Part shown: positions 24,278 through 32,800 of the stretch, in pieces
Layout: every line of letters begins with the position of its first letter
How positions within the stretch are numbered: the stretch's first letter is position 1
DNA from: Kiritimatiellia bacterium
GTDB taxonomy: Bacteria; Verrucomicrobiota; Kiritimatiellia; CAIQIC01; Lenti-01
Assembly: GCA_017540905.1 (NCBI GenBank)
Contig: JAFYAC010000046.1
Coordinates: 1-51,691 of the forward strand
Length of the DNA: 51,691 nucleotides
Direction of reading: 5' to 3'
Notes under the pieces: generated by a model
Databases searched by the model: none
Seen by the model: only the letters and a program-made list of their open reading frames with translations
Told to the model about the DNA's origin: nothing
Made by a program: the position numbers and the translations under genes

Positions 24278-25405
24278 CTACCGGCGGCGGTGCATGAGCC
24301 AGGCGCCGCCGGCCTGGGCGCCCAGCACGGGGATCCACGGCAGCAGGTCCGACCGCCACTCCGGCTTGTCCACCAGGGCGTTCGCCACGATGATGAACAT
24401 GTAGAAGAGGAAGAAGACCACCAGGGCCAGCCCGATGCCCACCGAGCTTTCGCGGCGGCTCGACTGGATGCCCAGCGGAATCCCCAGCATGGCGAACGAC
24501 AGGCAGGCCAGCGACAGCGCGAGCCGCTGCGTGGCGTCCACCGCCATCTTGGCGCGCATCGGGGCCACGTGGGGTTCCTGGATGTCCGGGAAGACCTGGC
24601 GGATGTTGCGGATGGCCATCACCAGCTCCAGGAAGCCCATGTCGGAGGGCTTCTTGCGGACCTGGCCGTGGCGGGAGAGGATGGAATCGAGGTTCAGCTG
24701 CAACGGGTAGCTGTCGGCGCTGAGCGTGCGCGCGGCCGCCCCGGTCGCGGGGTCGAACTCGCTGATGCGCACCTGCTGGAGGTCGATCCGCATCGTGCGG
24801 TTGGTCGCGTCGTAGGTGGCGATGCCGACCTTGGCCTTGAGCTCGAACTCGGCGGCGGCGGCTTCGTCGTCGAACTTGATGAAGATGAGGTCCTCGATGC
24901 GGTGGCCGTCCTTCTTGCCGCAGTAGATCTTGACGCCGGGGAAGTCGTCCACGAACGTCCCCTCGCTCAGCAGCGCGAGGGGGTCCTCGTCGCCGAGGTC
25001 GTGCGTCAGCTGGCGGCGGGCGTAGTGGCTGGCGGGGGCGACCTCGGAATTGATGTACAGGCACAGGCCCGAGAGCAGCGCCGCGATCAGCAGCACCGGG
25101 GAGGCGATCTGCCAGAGGCTGATGCCCGAGGCCTTCATCGCCGTGATCTCTCCGTCCGCCGAGAGCCGCCCGAAGTGCAGCAGCACCGTCGTCAGCACGC
25201 TCATCGGGATGACGAACGTCAGCGTGAACGGGATCTGGATGGCGAAAATCCGCATGATCAGCAGGCCGGAGACGCCGCGCGTCATGTAGTCGATGGCCTT
25301 GACCACGGTGCCGATGTACATGACGAACGTCAGCACCGCCACCGTGAGCAGGAAGCTCTTGAGGAAATCCCACCCGACATACCGGTTGAGGACGCGGACC
25401 ATCAT
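24278..25405 (-). CDS. LptF/LptG (YjgP/YjgQ) family permease
   Basis: A 375-residue inner-membrane protein with three N-terminal and three C-terminal membrane segments around a periplasmic beta-jellyroll domain (about residues 120-270), the layout of LptF/LptG. The opening VLNRYVGWDFLKSFLLT and the LSADGEITAMKASGIS segment (coupling helix that meets the LptB ATPase) are characteristic. It would extract LPS from the inner membrane as part of LptB2FG; no lptB or second permease is in the window. Start overlaps the folD stop (ATGA). Two adjacent Met codons (25405, 25402) are possible starts. Confidence 0.9.
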   Translation of the reverse strand: MMVRVLNRYVGWDFLKSFLLTVAVLTFVMYIGTVVKAIDYMTRGVSGLLIMRIFAIQIPFTLTFVIPMSVLTTVLLHFGRLSADGEITAMKASGISLWQIASPVLLIAALLSGLCLYINSEVAPASHYARRQLTHDLGDEDPLALLSEGTFVDDFPGVKIYCGKKDGHRIEDLIFIKFDDEAAAAEFELKAKVGIATYDATNRTMRIDLQQVRISEFDPATGAAARTLSADSYPLQLNLDSILSRHGQVRKKPSDMGFLELVMAIRNIRQVFPDIQEPHVAPMRAKMAVDATQRLALSLACLSFAMLGIPLGIQSSRRESSVGIGLALVVFFLFYMFIIVANALVDKPEWRSDLLPWIPVLGAQAGGAWLMHRRR

Positions 25406-26310
25406 GGCCGGACCGCGCCTTTCCCGGCCGCCGCGGCGCGCCGGCGGCGGGCGGCCTCGACCGTGTTCTTCAGCAGCATCGCGATGGTCAGCGGGCCGAC
25501 CCCGCCCGGCACCGGCGTGATGGCCGAGGCGACGGCGGAGACCCCCGCGAAATCCACGTCGCCTTCCAGCCGGTAGCCGCGCGCCCGGGTGGCGTCGGGG
25601 ACGCGGTTGACGCCCACGTCGATGACCACCGCGCCCGGTTTGACCATGTCCGCCGCGATGGTGCCGGGGCGCCCCGCCGCCGCGACCAGGATGTCGGCCC
25701 GGCGCGTGTGCGCGGCGAGGTCGCGCGTGCGGGTGTGGCAGACCGTGACCGTCGCGTCGGCCCCCTTGCGGGAAAGCAGGATCGAGAGCGGCCGGCCCAC
25801 GATGCGGCTGCGGCCCACCACCACCGCTTCGGCGCCCGCGGTCGGCACGCCCGCGCGCCGCAGCATCTCCATGATGCCCGCCGGCGTGCACGGCACGAAC
25901 GCCGGCAACCCGAGCGCCACCCGGCCCGCGTTGGCGGGATGGAAGCCGTCCACGTCCTTGGCCGGATCCATCGCTTCGATGATTTCGTCCTCCAGGGACG
26001 GGTCGGGCAGCGGCAGCTGGACGAGGATGCCGTCGATGCCGTCCGCGGCGTTCAGCTCCGCCACGGCGTCCAGCAGCCGCGCGCGTCCGGCCGAGGCCGG
26101 CAGAAGCACCTCGCGGGAACGGATGCCCGCCTCCGCGCAGGCCTTTTCCTTGGCCGTCACGTACGAACGCGAGGCCGGGTCGTCCCCGGCCAGGATCACG
26201 CCCAGTCCCGGCGCGCGGCCGTGTTCGGCGGAGAACGCCGCCGCTTCCGCGGCCGCCTCCGCCCGCAGCTCCGCCGCGAGCGCCTTGCCATCCAGAATCC
26301 GTGCCGTCAT
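25402..26310 (-). CDS. folD: bifunctional methylene-THF dehydrogenase/methenyl-THF cyclohydrolase
   Basis: A 302-residue cytoplasmic enzyme interconverting methylene-, methenyl- and 10-formyl-tetrahydrofolate with NADP. Tyr50-x3-Lys54 in SYVTAKEK is the active-site pair; DGILVQLPLP, DVDGFHP, VVGRSRIVGRP and TPVPGGVGPLT are signature blocks. Ends with a basic Arg/Ala tail. It overlaps the permease gene by 4 nt and follows the beta-barrel gene after 25 bp. GGGGAACTTCGAAG precedes the ATG. Confidence 0.96.
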   Translation of the reverse strand: MTARILDGKALAAELRAEAAAEAAAFSAEHGRAPGLGVILAGDDPASRSYVTAKEKACAEAGIRSREVLLPASAGRARLLDAVAELNAADGIDGILVQLPLPDPSLEDEIIEAMDPAKDVDGFHPANAGRVALGLPAFVPCTPAGIMEMLRRAGVPTAGAEAVVVGRSRIVGRPLSILLSRKGADATVTVCHTRTRDLAAHTRRADILVAAAGRPGTIAADMVKPGAVVIDVGVNRVPDATRARGYRLEGDVDFAGVSAVASAITPVPGGVGPLTIAMLLKNTVEAARRRRAAAAGKGAVRP

Positions 26311-26335
26311 CTTCGAAGTTCCCCTTTCCGCGCGG

Positions 26336-27130
26336 TCAGAAGCGGTATTCCAGGCCCCCTTGCAGCGTCACGGCGTCGAACCACGCCACTTCCCCGCCCA
26401 CGGCCAGGCGCTCCAGCAGCCAGATGCGGATTCCGCCGGCGATCCCGGCGGCCTGGTCCTCCCGGAAGCCGATCTTGCCGGTGCCGTGCTTCGGCGTCCA
26501 GTCGCCGTCGACCAGCGAACAGGCGGGGCCGACGTAGAGGTCCAAGGCGTGCGCTTCCGACGCGTACGCGCTGCGTTGCGTCCCGTGGTAGGCGAGGTGG
26601 TAGTTCACGGGCAGGAAGAAGAAAGCCTCGCCCCACTGCGCCTTCGCGCCTTCCAGCTCCTTGCCCGTCCGCCACGCGTACTCCGCGCGCAGGCCGATGG
26701 TCAGCCGCCAGGCCGCGGTTCCGTGTTCCGGCCCGATTTCCCAGAGGTTCACCTGCGTGCCGAGGGCGCCGCCGGCCCCGACGTCCGTCTTGCCCCACGA
26801 ACGGCCGTCCAACTCCATCTTGGGACGGAAGCCGCCCGCGCGCCCGTACAGTTCCAGCCAGCCCCAGGGGGCGACGGCGACCATGGCTTCCAGGGAGTCC
26901 GCCTCGAAGTCCCAGACCGATCCCTGCATCCGGACGGGACGCTTCGACCGGCCGGCGACCACGCCCGCCCGCCACGGAACGGGATCGTTCCAGGCGAACA
27001 ACGATTCCGGCGCCGATGCATCTGGGTCGAACCGCGGATGCCCGCCGCCGTCCGACGCGCGCACCGCCGCGGGCACCGCAAGGCACCCTGCCGCCACAGC
27101 CAAAGCCAACGCCAAGAACCACCGTTTCAT
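26336..27130 (-). CDS. putative outer-membrane beta-barrel protein
   Basis: A 264-residue exported protein: signal peptide about residues 1-25, then alternating hydrophobic and aromatic stretches (WGWLELYGRAGGF, WRLTIGLRAEYAWR, ALDLYVGPACSLV, GGIRIWLLERLAVGGEVAWF) and a C-terminal YRF, the usual Phe-ending outer-membrane signature. No family recognised. First gene of the operon with folD, an LPS export permease and a lipid acyltransferase, which fits an envelope role. The ATG is preceded by AAAGGG. Confidence 0.7.
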   Translation of the reverse strand: MKRWFLALALAVAAGCLAVPAAVRASDGGGHPRFDPDASAPESLFAWNDPVPWRAGVVAGRSKRPVRMQGSVWDFEADSLEAMVAVAPWGWLELYGRAGGFRPKMELDGRSWGKTDVGAGGALGTQVNLWEIGPEHGTAAWRLTIGLRAEYAWRTGKELEGAKAQWGEAFFFLPVNYHLAYHGTQRSAYASEAHALDLYVGPACSLVDGDWTPKHGTGKIGFREDQAAGIAGGIRIWLLERLAVGGEVAWFDAVTLQGGLEYRF

Positions 27131-27155
27131 GAAACACCCTTTCTCATTCTTTCAT

Positions 27156-27185
27156 TGTGTACCACATCCGCCCCCCGCCGCGCAA
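27156..27185 (-). promoter_or_regulatory. putative promoter of the beta-barrel/folD/lptF operon
   Basis: On the minus strand TTGCGC (27185-27180), 18-bp spacer, TACACA (27161-27156). It gives a leader of roughly 20 nt with AAAGGG before the ATG at 27130. Confidence 0.4.
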
Positions 27186-27451
27186 CCATCCGCTCCGCAC
27201 CGCGGTCGGCGTCCCGCGTTGGCATGCGGGATGCACCGCTCTTGCCGCGACGGCCAAGCGCAGCACTCCCCCCGTCGCGGCCCCTGCCGTCCTCCTTCTT
27301 CCATGAATGGACATCCCATTCATGGCCGCGCCACCCCCCTCTCGGAGGGGGGGCTGTCGCCCTCCTTGTGCCTTGCATTCGTGGGATTCCAGAGGTTGTT
27401 CAACTGTAATCCACTGATAACCAACAAGTTACATTGAACAAAGAAAAACAC
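27186..27451. other. divergent intergenic region
   Basis: No gene or strong repeat seen. It separates the minus-strand folD operon from the PEP-CTERM gene. The last 50 bases are distinctly AT-richer (ACAAGTTACATTGAACAAAG), as expected upstream of a promoter. Confidence 0.4.
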
Positions 27452-27482
27452 TTGACGGAAAATGGGAGGAAAGGGGTAAAAT
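27452..27482 (+). promoter_or_regulatory. putative promoter of the PEP-CTERM gene
   Basis: TTGACG (27452-27457) and TAAAAT (27477-27482), spacer 19 bp, which is slightly long. Both boxes are good matches. The transcript would have a leader of about 90 nt, unlike the leaderless pattern elsewhere. Confidence 0.5.
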
Positions 27483-27579
27483 GCGCGCATGGGTCAGGTG
27501 TATCCGTACGCCGTTGGCGGAGCCGCCCGGTCCATTCGTGTTGCAACACAACCACAGCGGCGCTATAGGGACCCAAAAC

Positions 27580-28227
27580 ATGAAGAAAACACTGACAGTT
27601 CTCGCGGTGATGGCCATCGCCGCGGCTGCGTATGCCGAGATCTCCACGACCAAATTGGGAGAATGGGCGTTCGCATCCAGCGAGAGTACGGTTGCACCGG
27701 ACCCGTTCAAGGTCGATGATGTTACCGCTGTCTCGTTCAGCACGTTGAGCCGCGCAGGCGGCTTGGAGGTGAACGGCTCCTCCGCCAACTTCAACAGCAA
27801 GGGCTGGAACTACACCGACGAAACGGCAAAACCCCACGTCGAACTGACCATTACTGTCGCGAGCGGCTTCAAAGTCGACAATGCGGGCCTCAAGGCCAAT
27901 GCCCAGAGTTCCAACACGGGCCCCGGCACGATGGAGTGGATTATGGGCAACCAGACCCTCACGACATGGAATATGACCTCCTCTGCGACTAATTACGACG
28001 TCCCCATGGGGAACCTGGCCGCTGGCGCATACACGCTCAAGCAGCAGTCCGCGAACCTCACCACCGTCGGCGGCGGCACGCTTGGCGCTGGCGGCACCTC
28101 CCGCCTCACGACCTTGCAGTTCAACGGCGACGTGAGCAAGACCTCCGCGGTCCCCGAGCCCGCGACGATGAGCCTCCTCGGCCTCGGCGCCCTCGCGATG
28201 GCCCTCCGCCGCAAGCTGCGCAAGTAA
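27580..28227 (+). CDS. PEP-CTERM sorting domain protein
   Basis: A 215-residue secreted protein: signal peptide (residues 1-19, ending AYA), a beta-rich Thr/Ser/Asn-rich middle with one predicted jelly-roll-like domain, and a C-terminal VPEPATMSLLGLGALAMA segment followed by RRKLRK, the PEP-CTERM tripartite signal recognised by an exosortase. It should be processed and placed at the cell surface or in the matrix. No exosortase gene is in the window. The upstream Met at 27481 overlaps the promoter and was rejected. The middle is less GC-biased than neighbouring genes. A good intrinsic terminator follows. Confidence 0.9.
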   Translation: MKKTLTVLAVMAIAAAAYAEISTTKLGEWAFASSESTVAPDPFKVDDVTAVSFSTLSRAGGLEVNGSSANFNSKGWNYTDETAKPHVELTITVASGFKVDNAGLKANAQSSNTGPGTMEWIMGNQTLTTWNMTSSATNYDVPMGNLAAGAYTLKQQSANLTTVGGGTLGAGGTSRLTTLQFNGDVSKTSAVPEPATMSLLGLGALAMALRRKLRK

Positions 28228-28244
28228 TTCGTGCGCTCGAAAGC

Positions 28245-28276
28245 GCCCGCCCCACCCCCTGGGGCGGGCGTTTTTG
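28245..28276 (+). terminator. intrinsic terminator after the PEP-CTERM gene
   Basis: CGCCCGCCCC pairs with GGGGCGGGCG around a CACCCCCT-type loop and is followed by TTTTTG. It is the only textbook stem plus T-tract in the window. Confidence 0.85.
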
Positions 28277-28300
28277 TTCCCGCCCAGAATCGCACAACTC

Positions 28301-28338
28301 CTAGAAACCTAGGGACCCTAGAACCCTGGAAACCCTAG
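28301..28338. repeat. short CTAG-rich tandem repeat
   Basis: CTAGAAACCTAGGGACCCTAG and a following GAACCCTGGAAACCCTAG form imperfect repeats of a CCTAGAAACC-like unit about 10 bp long. It lies between the terminator and the cyclophilin gene. CTAG is otherwise rare here; a similar sequence interrupts the gene at 7670-10357. Confidence 0.6.
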
Positions 28339-28362
28339 CCCCCCGCCCCGGAGTCGCCCCCC

Positions 28363-29646
28363 ATGCCCCCCCGCCCCTTCCTCCTCCCCCTCCTGGCCGC
28401 CGCCGCCTCACTGGCGGCACTCCCCGCACCCGGCGCGGTTTACGTGGATGTTGAAACCACCGAGGGAACCTTCACCATCGAATTGGACCCCGCAGCCCGC
28501 AACGGTGGCGCCGCGTTCCTGGGACTCGCCGAAGGCTGGATCGACTGGGTGGACCCACGTAACGGCCAGCCCCGGCACGGCACACCCTACTTCGACGGGA
28601 CATCCTTCAGCCTAGTCCAGAAAAACCAGGACGGCAACACGGTGGTGCTTGGCGACTACGGCCGCGTGTTCACGGCAATCGATGGAACCACAAACTGGAA
28701 CAACGGTGCCGGAATCGAGATGCCGGACGACGTCTCTGGGCCAACGGGTCTCGTGCCCCGGTCCGTCGCAATGGTACAGGAAGGGAAACCGCACTCGATA
28801 GACGGACGCTTTGCGGTCCTCCTCGCGGACGCCGATGATTGGTACGGGGGCCATTGGAATCGGATTGGGGAAGTCGTGGAAGGGTGGGAAGTCGTGGAGG
28901 CCATCGCCTCCGGACCGCGCGATGAAGCCAGCGGCGTGCTCGTCGCCCCTGTCGCCATCAACGCCATGCGCGTTCGAGGAAGCGCGGAAGAACTTGCCGC
29001 ATGGAAAGCCGTTGCGGAAACCCTCGCCCCGGCATGCGTCTCGGGCGAAGCTGGGCTTTCGGTGGAAGGCGGACAGGGCACCTTGCAATGCCGCATCGCC
29101 GGCAAAGGTCCGTGGGCCGTCTCGCACACGACCAACTTGTGCGCCCCCGTTTGGAGTGTGGATTGGATGGGCTTCAATGAGGGGGACGAATCCATGGATC
29201 GGAACCTCGGTTTCGCGACGGAGGAGGGTGCCATGGGCCGGAGACAATTCTTCGCCGTAACGGCGGCGGAATACCCCGAACTCGGCGGTCCGACGGTAAC
29301 TGGCCGCTACTCCTTCCGCGTGGAATGGGAGATGCTTCCCGGGGAAACAAACCAAGTGTACCAGTACGACCTCGATGTCGGCGCGGGCACCGGCATGGTC
29401 TGGCAGCTCGATCTCGAAACCCAGCGCACGGTCCTCCGCAGCGCCCCTCTCGACCAAATCGACATCCAACGCGGCGGCGCGCACAGCACGCTGGTTTCCT
29501 TCGTCATCGGCGCCTGGTGGCAAATCCCCTACTACTGGCTCGCCTCCCCTGAAAAGGACGCCCCCGCCGGCCGCTATCGGATGTGGGAGTACATGTCCGG
29601 CGGCGAAGTCTGGGGCCCTTGGGCCGGCATCCACCGCGGGGAGTGA
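28363..29646 (+). CDS. exported cyclophilin-type peptidyl-prolyl isomerase-like protein
   Basis: A 427-residue protein. Signal peptide about residues 1-25, then a cyclophilin-like domain to about residue 215: VDVETTEGTFTIELDP, FLGLAEGWI, GTPYFDGTSF, and IGEVVEGWEVVEAI near the end. The second half (about 230-427) is unrelated to cyclophilins and unrecognised, rich in Trp and Tyr. The typical active-site FxxQ/Arg pattern is not clear, so activity is uncertain. Codon use is less GC3-biased than in the neighbours, as in the PEP-CTERM gene just upstream, so the two may have been acquired or be expressed together. Confidence 0.72.
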   Translation: MPPRPFLLPLLAAAASLAALPAPGAVYVDVETTEGTFTIELDPAARNGGAAFLGLAEGWIDWVDPRNGQPRHGTPYFDGTSFSLVQKNQDGNTVVLGDYGRVFTAIDGTTNWNNGAGIEMPDDVSGPTGLVPRSVAMVQEGKPHSIDGRFAVLLADADDWYGGHWNRIGEVVEGWEVVEAIASGPRDEASGVLVAPVAINAMRVRGSAEELAAWKAVAETLAPACVSGEAGLSVEGGQGTLQCRIAGKGPWAVSHTTNLCAPVWSVDWMGFNEGDESMDRNLGFATEEGAMGRRQFFAVTAAEYPELGGPTVTGRYSFRVEWEMLPGETNQVYQYDLDVGAGTGMVWQLDLETQRTVLRSAPLDQIDIQRGGAHSTLVSFVIGAWWQIPYYWLASPEKDAPAGRYRMWEYMSGGEVWGPWAGIHRGE

Positions 29647-29716
29647 GATTGTAACAACCTCGATGGAGGAACCCTGACACCCAGATGGGAGAATGCCATT
29701 CCCCGCCCATGCAACC

Positions 29717-29778
29717 ACTTTTGCAATTACGGTAAACATTGTAATTTTCCGTTGTTTTTCACAATTTCCCCCACCATG
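29717..29778 (+). promoter_or_regulatory. TTGCAA/ATG cassette, copy c
   Basis: ACTTTTGCAATTACGGTAAA, then an AT-rich stretch with TTTTCCGTTGTTTTTC, then CCCCCACC and ATG at 29776, 55 nt after the first T of TTGCAA. The ATG opens a 27-codon frame (MKTSPLRRL..., stop at about 29857) that ends just before the subtilase promoter. It could be a leader peptide or decay product. Confidence 0.6.
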
Positions 29779-29832
29779 AAAACCTCTCCCCTCCGACGGC
29801 TCTCCTCTCTTCCACTGTCCCTCCCGATTCCC

Positions 29833-29862
29833 TTGCGTCCCCACCGCGTCCCCTGCTAACAT
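29833..29862 (+). promoter_or_regulatory. putative subtilase promoter
   Basis: TTGCGT (29833-29838), 18-bp spacer, TAACAT (29857-29862), then 6 nt to the ATG at 29869. Predicts a leaderless mRNA; no ribosome binding site is present. Confidence 0.45.
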
Positions 29863-29868
29863 GCCGTC

Positions 29869-32800
29869 ATGAAACGGTGGACCCCATCCTCCCGCCTCGC
29901 GCTCCTTGCCGTCAGCGCCCTTGCGCTTCTTCTGGCCGCAATCCTCGCACATCGTCCGCGCTCCTCCGTTTCCCCTGACGTTGCCTCGCCGCTCCCTGCC
30001 GTTTTCCAGCCGCTTGCCGCCGCCGCGGTCCCCCCGCCCCCTGACTCCCTCCCGCCCCACCACACCCGCTCCGGGCCCCGCGGACTCCCCACCCTCGTCG
30101 CCTTCGACGGACCGGTGCCGACCGAAGCCGCCGCCGCCATCGCCGCCGCAGGTGCCCGCGTGGTCGGCGCCATGCCACCCTTCTCTCTGCTCGCCGAAGT
30201 CCCGGACGCGGCCCGGCCGGCCATCCTCGCCATGCCCGGAGTCGCATCCCTCGCCGACTACCCGCCCTCCCGCACAATCTCCCCCCGCCTCCTCGCCGCC
30301 GCCAAAGCCACGCCCGACCGCACCGCCACCCTCCGCTTCCAAACCTTCGCCCCGGCCGACGCCCCCGCCCTCGCCCGCCACCTGCGCGCCCTGGGTGCCA
30401 CCGACATCCGGACCGCCGACCGCACCGCCCCCGCCCGTTCCCGTTGGGGCCTCGTCACCGCCCGCCTGCCCCTGGCGACCGCGCTGGGCATGGCCGACGA
30501 CCCCACCATCTCCTGGCTCGAAGAAGCCCTCCCCGAGCGCCTCTGCAACGACATCGCCCGATCCGCCTCCAACACCTCCGCCGACCTCGCGCAATCCATC
30601 GGCCTCGACGGCACCGGCGAGATCGTGGCCATCGCCGACACCGGACTCGACACGGGCGACCCGGCGACGCTCCATCCCGACCTGGCCGACCGCATCCACG
30701 CCGTCCGCGACTGGGCGCGGGACGGCGACTGGAGCGATCTTTCCCTCCACGGCACGCACGTCGCGGGCTCCATCGCGGGCACCGGCGCGGCCTCGACGAA
30801 CCAATACCGCGGAATGGCCCCGGCCGCCCGCCTCGTCGTACAGTCGGTGGCCGACGCCAAGGGCGTGCTGCACATCCCCGACGAATTCGCCGACCTGCTC
30901 GACGACGCCTATGCCCTCGGCGCCCGCATCCACAATGACAGCTGGGGGGGCGCCTCCGCGGGCGCGTACACCCTCCGCGACCAGCAGGCCGACGAGTACG
31001 TCTGGGCGCATCCCGACCTGCTCATCGTCGTCGCCGCCGGCAACGACGGCGAAGACGCGGACGGCGACGGCACGGTGGACCCCGGCTCGCTCGCATCCCC
31101 GGCGGCCGCGAAGAACGCGCTGACGGTGGGCGCGGCGGAGAGCGGCCGCGCGCCCGGCACCGGCGGCCGCACCTCCGAAACCTACTCCAAGCGCTGGCCC
31201 ACCCGCTTCCCGGCGGACCCCATCGCCACCGACCTCATCTCCACGCCCCCCGACGGCGCCCCGCCCGGCCTCGCGGCCTTCTCCTCGCGCGGCCCCGCCG
31301 CCGACGGCCGCGCCAAGCCCGACGTCGTCGCGCCCGGCACCGACATCGTGTCCGTCCGCTCCCGCGCCGCCACCTCCACGGGCTGGGGCGTGCAGGGCGC
31401 GAACACCAACTACCTCTTTTGCGGCGGCACCAGCATGGCGACCCCCATCACGTCCGGCGGGGCGGCCCTCGTGCGGCAGTGGGCCCGCCTGCGCCACGGC
31501 ATCGAGTCGCCCTCCGCGGCCCTGCTCAAGGCGGCGCTGGCGGGCGGCGCCCGCTCGCTCGCCCCGGGACAGTACGGCGACGGCCCCTGCCGCGAAATCC
31601 CCCCGCGCCCCTCCTCCGCCGAAGGCCACGGCCTCATCGACCTCGCGGCGACCCTCTTCCCCGGTGACGCCGCCGCCATCCTCCTCGAAGGCCCCACGCC
31701 CCTCGCCACCGGCGCCACCGCAACCTATCCCTTCGACGTCACCGCCTCCGCCCCCCTCACCGCGACCCTGGGCTGGAGCGACGCCCCGGCCGTGCTCGGC
31801 GCCGACACCGCCCTCGTCAACGACCTCGACCTCACCCTGCTCGCCCCCGACGGCACCGAGCACGCCCCCTCCAACGCCCCCGACCGCCTGAACAACCTCG
31901 AACGCATCGACCTGCCCGCCACCTCCGTCCCCACCGGCCGCTGGCAGGCCGTCGTGACCGCCTGGAACGTCCCCGACGGCCCCCAACCCTGGGCCCTCTA
32001 CCTCCGCGGCCCCATCCGCACCCCGCCCGCCATCGACCACACGCCCTTGCAGAACCAGTCCGCCACCGCCGCCGCTTACCGCGTCAGCGCCACCATCGCC
32101 GCCGACGGCGGCTGGGACCCCGCGACCGCCCTCCTCCATTGGAGCGTGGACGGCGGCCCCGAACAAACCGCGCTCCTCGCCGCCGATCCCGGCACCCCGC
32201 CCGCCCTCGCCATGCTCCCACAGACCGCCTACATCGCCGACATCCCCGCCGCCCCCCTCGGCTCCACCATCGCCTACCGCATCACCGCCGGGGAAACCAC
32301 CGCCCCCGCGGACGGCGGGTGCTGGACCTTCGCCGTCACCCCCGACCTTCCCCTCGAAATCACGGCCATCCCCGAAGAAACCGGCACCCCCGCCCCCCCT
32401 TACGGCACCTATCTGCACCCCTCCGGCACCGTCCTCCGCGCCACCGCCCCCGCCACCATCCCCGACCCCGACGACCCCGGCGGCCTCCGCACCGCCTGCA
32501 CCGGATGGACCGGAACCGGCTCCGTCCCCCCCACCGGCGACGCCCCCGAAACCACCTTCACCCTCACCGCCCCCTCCGTCCTGTCCTGGCACTGGCAAAA
32601 GCAGGCCGCCCTCGTCGAAACCGCCACCCCCGCCGCCATTGCCGCCGCCGTCCCCGCCCGTACCAACTGGTGGCCCCTCGGCACCCCCGCCGCGGCCTCC
32701 TCCGCCCCCGCCGCCGAACGCCTCGACAACCCTGCCACCGGCGAAACATACGCCTTCGCCGGCTGGCTCCTCGACGGCGCCCGCTGGCCCGACGGCACCT

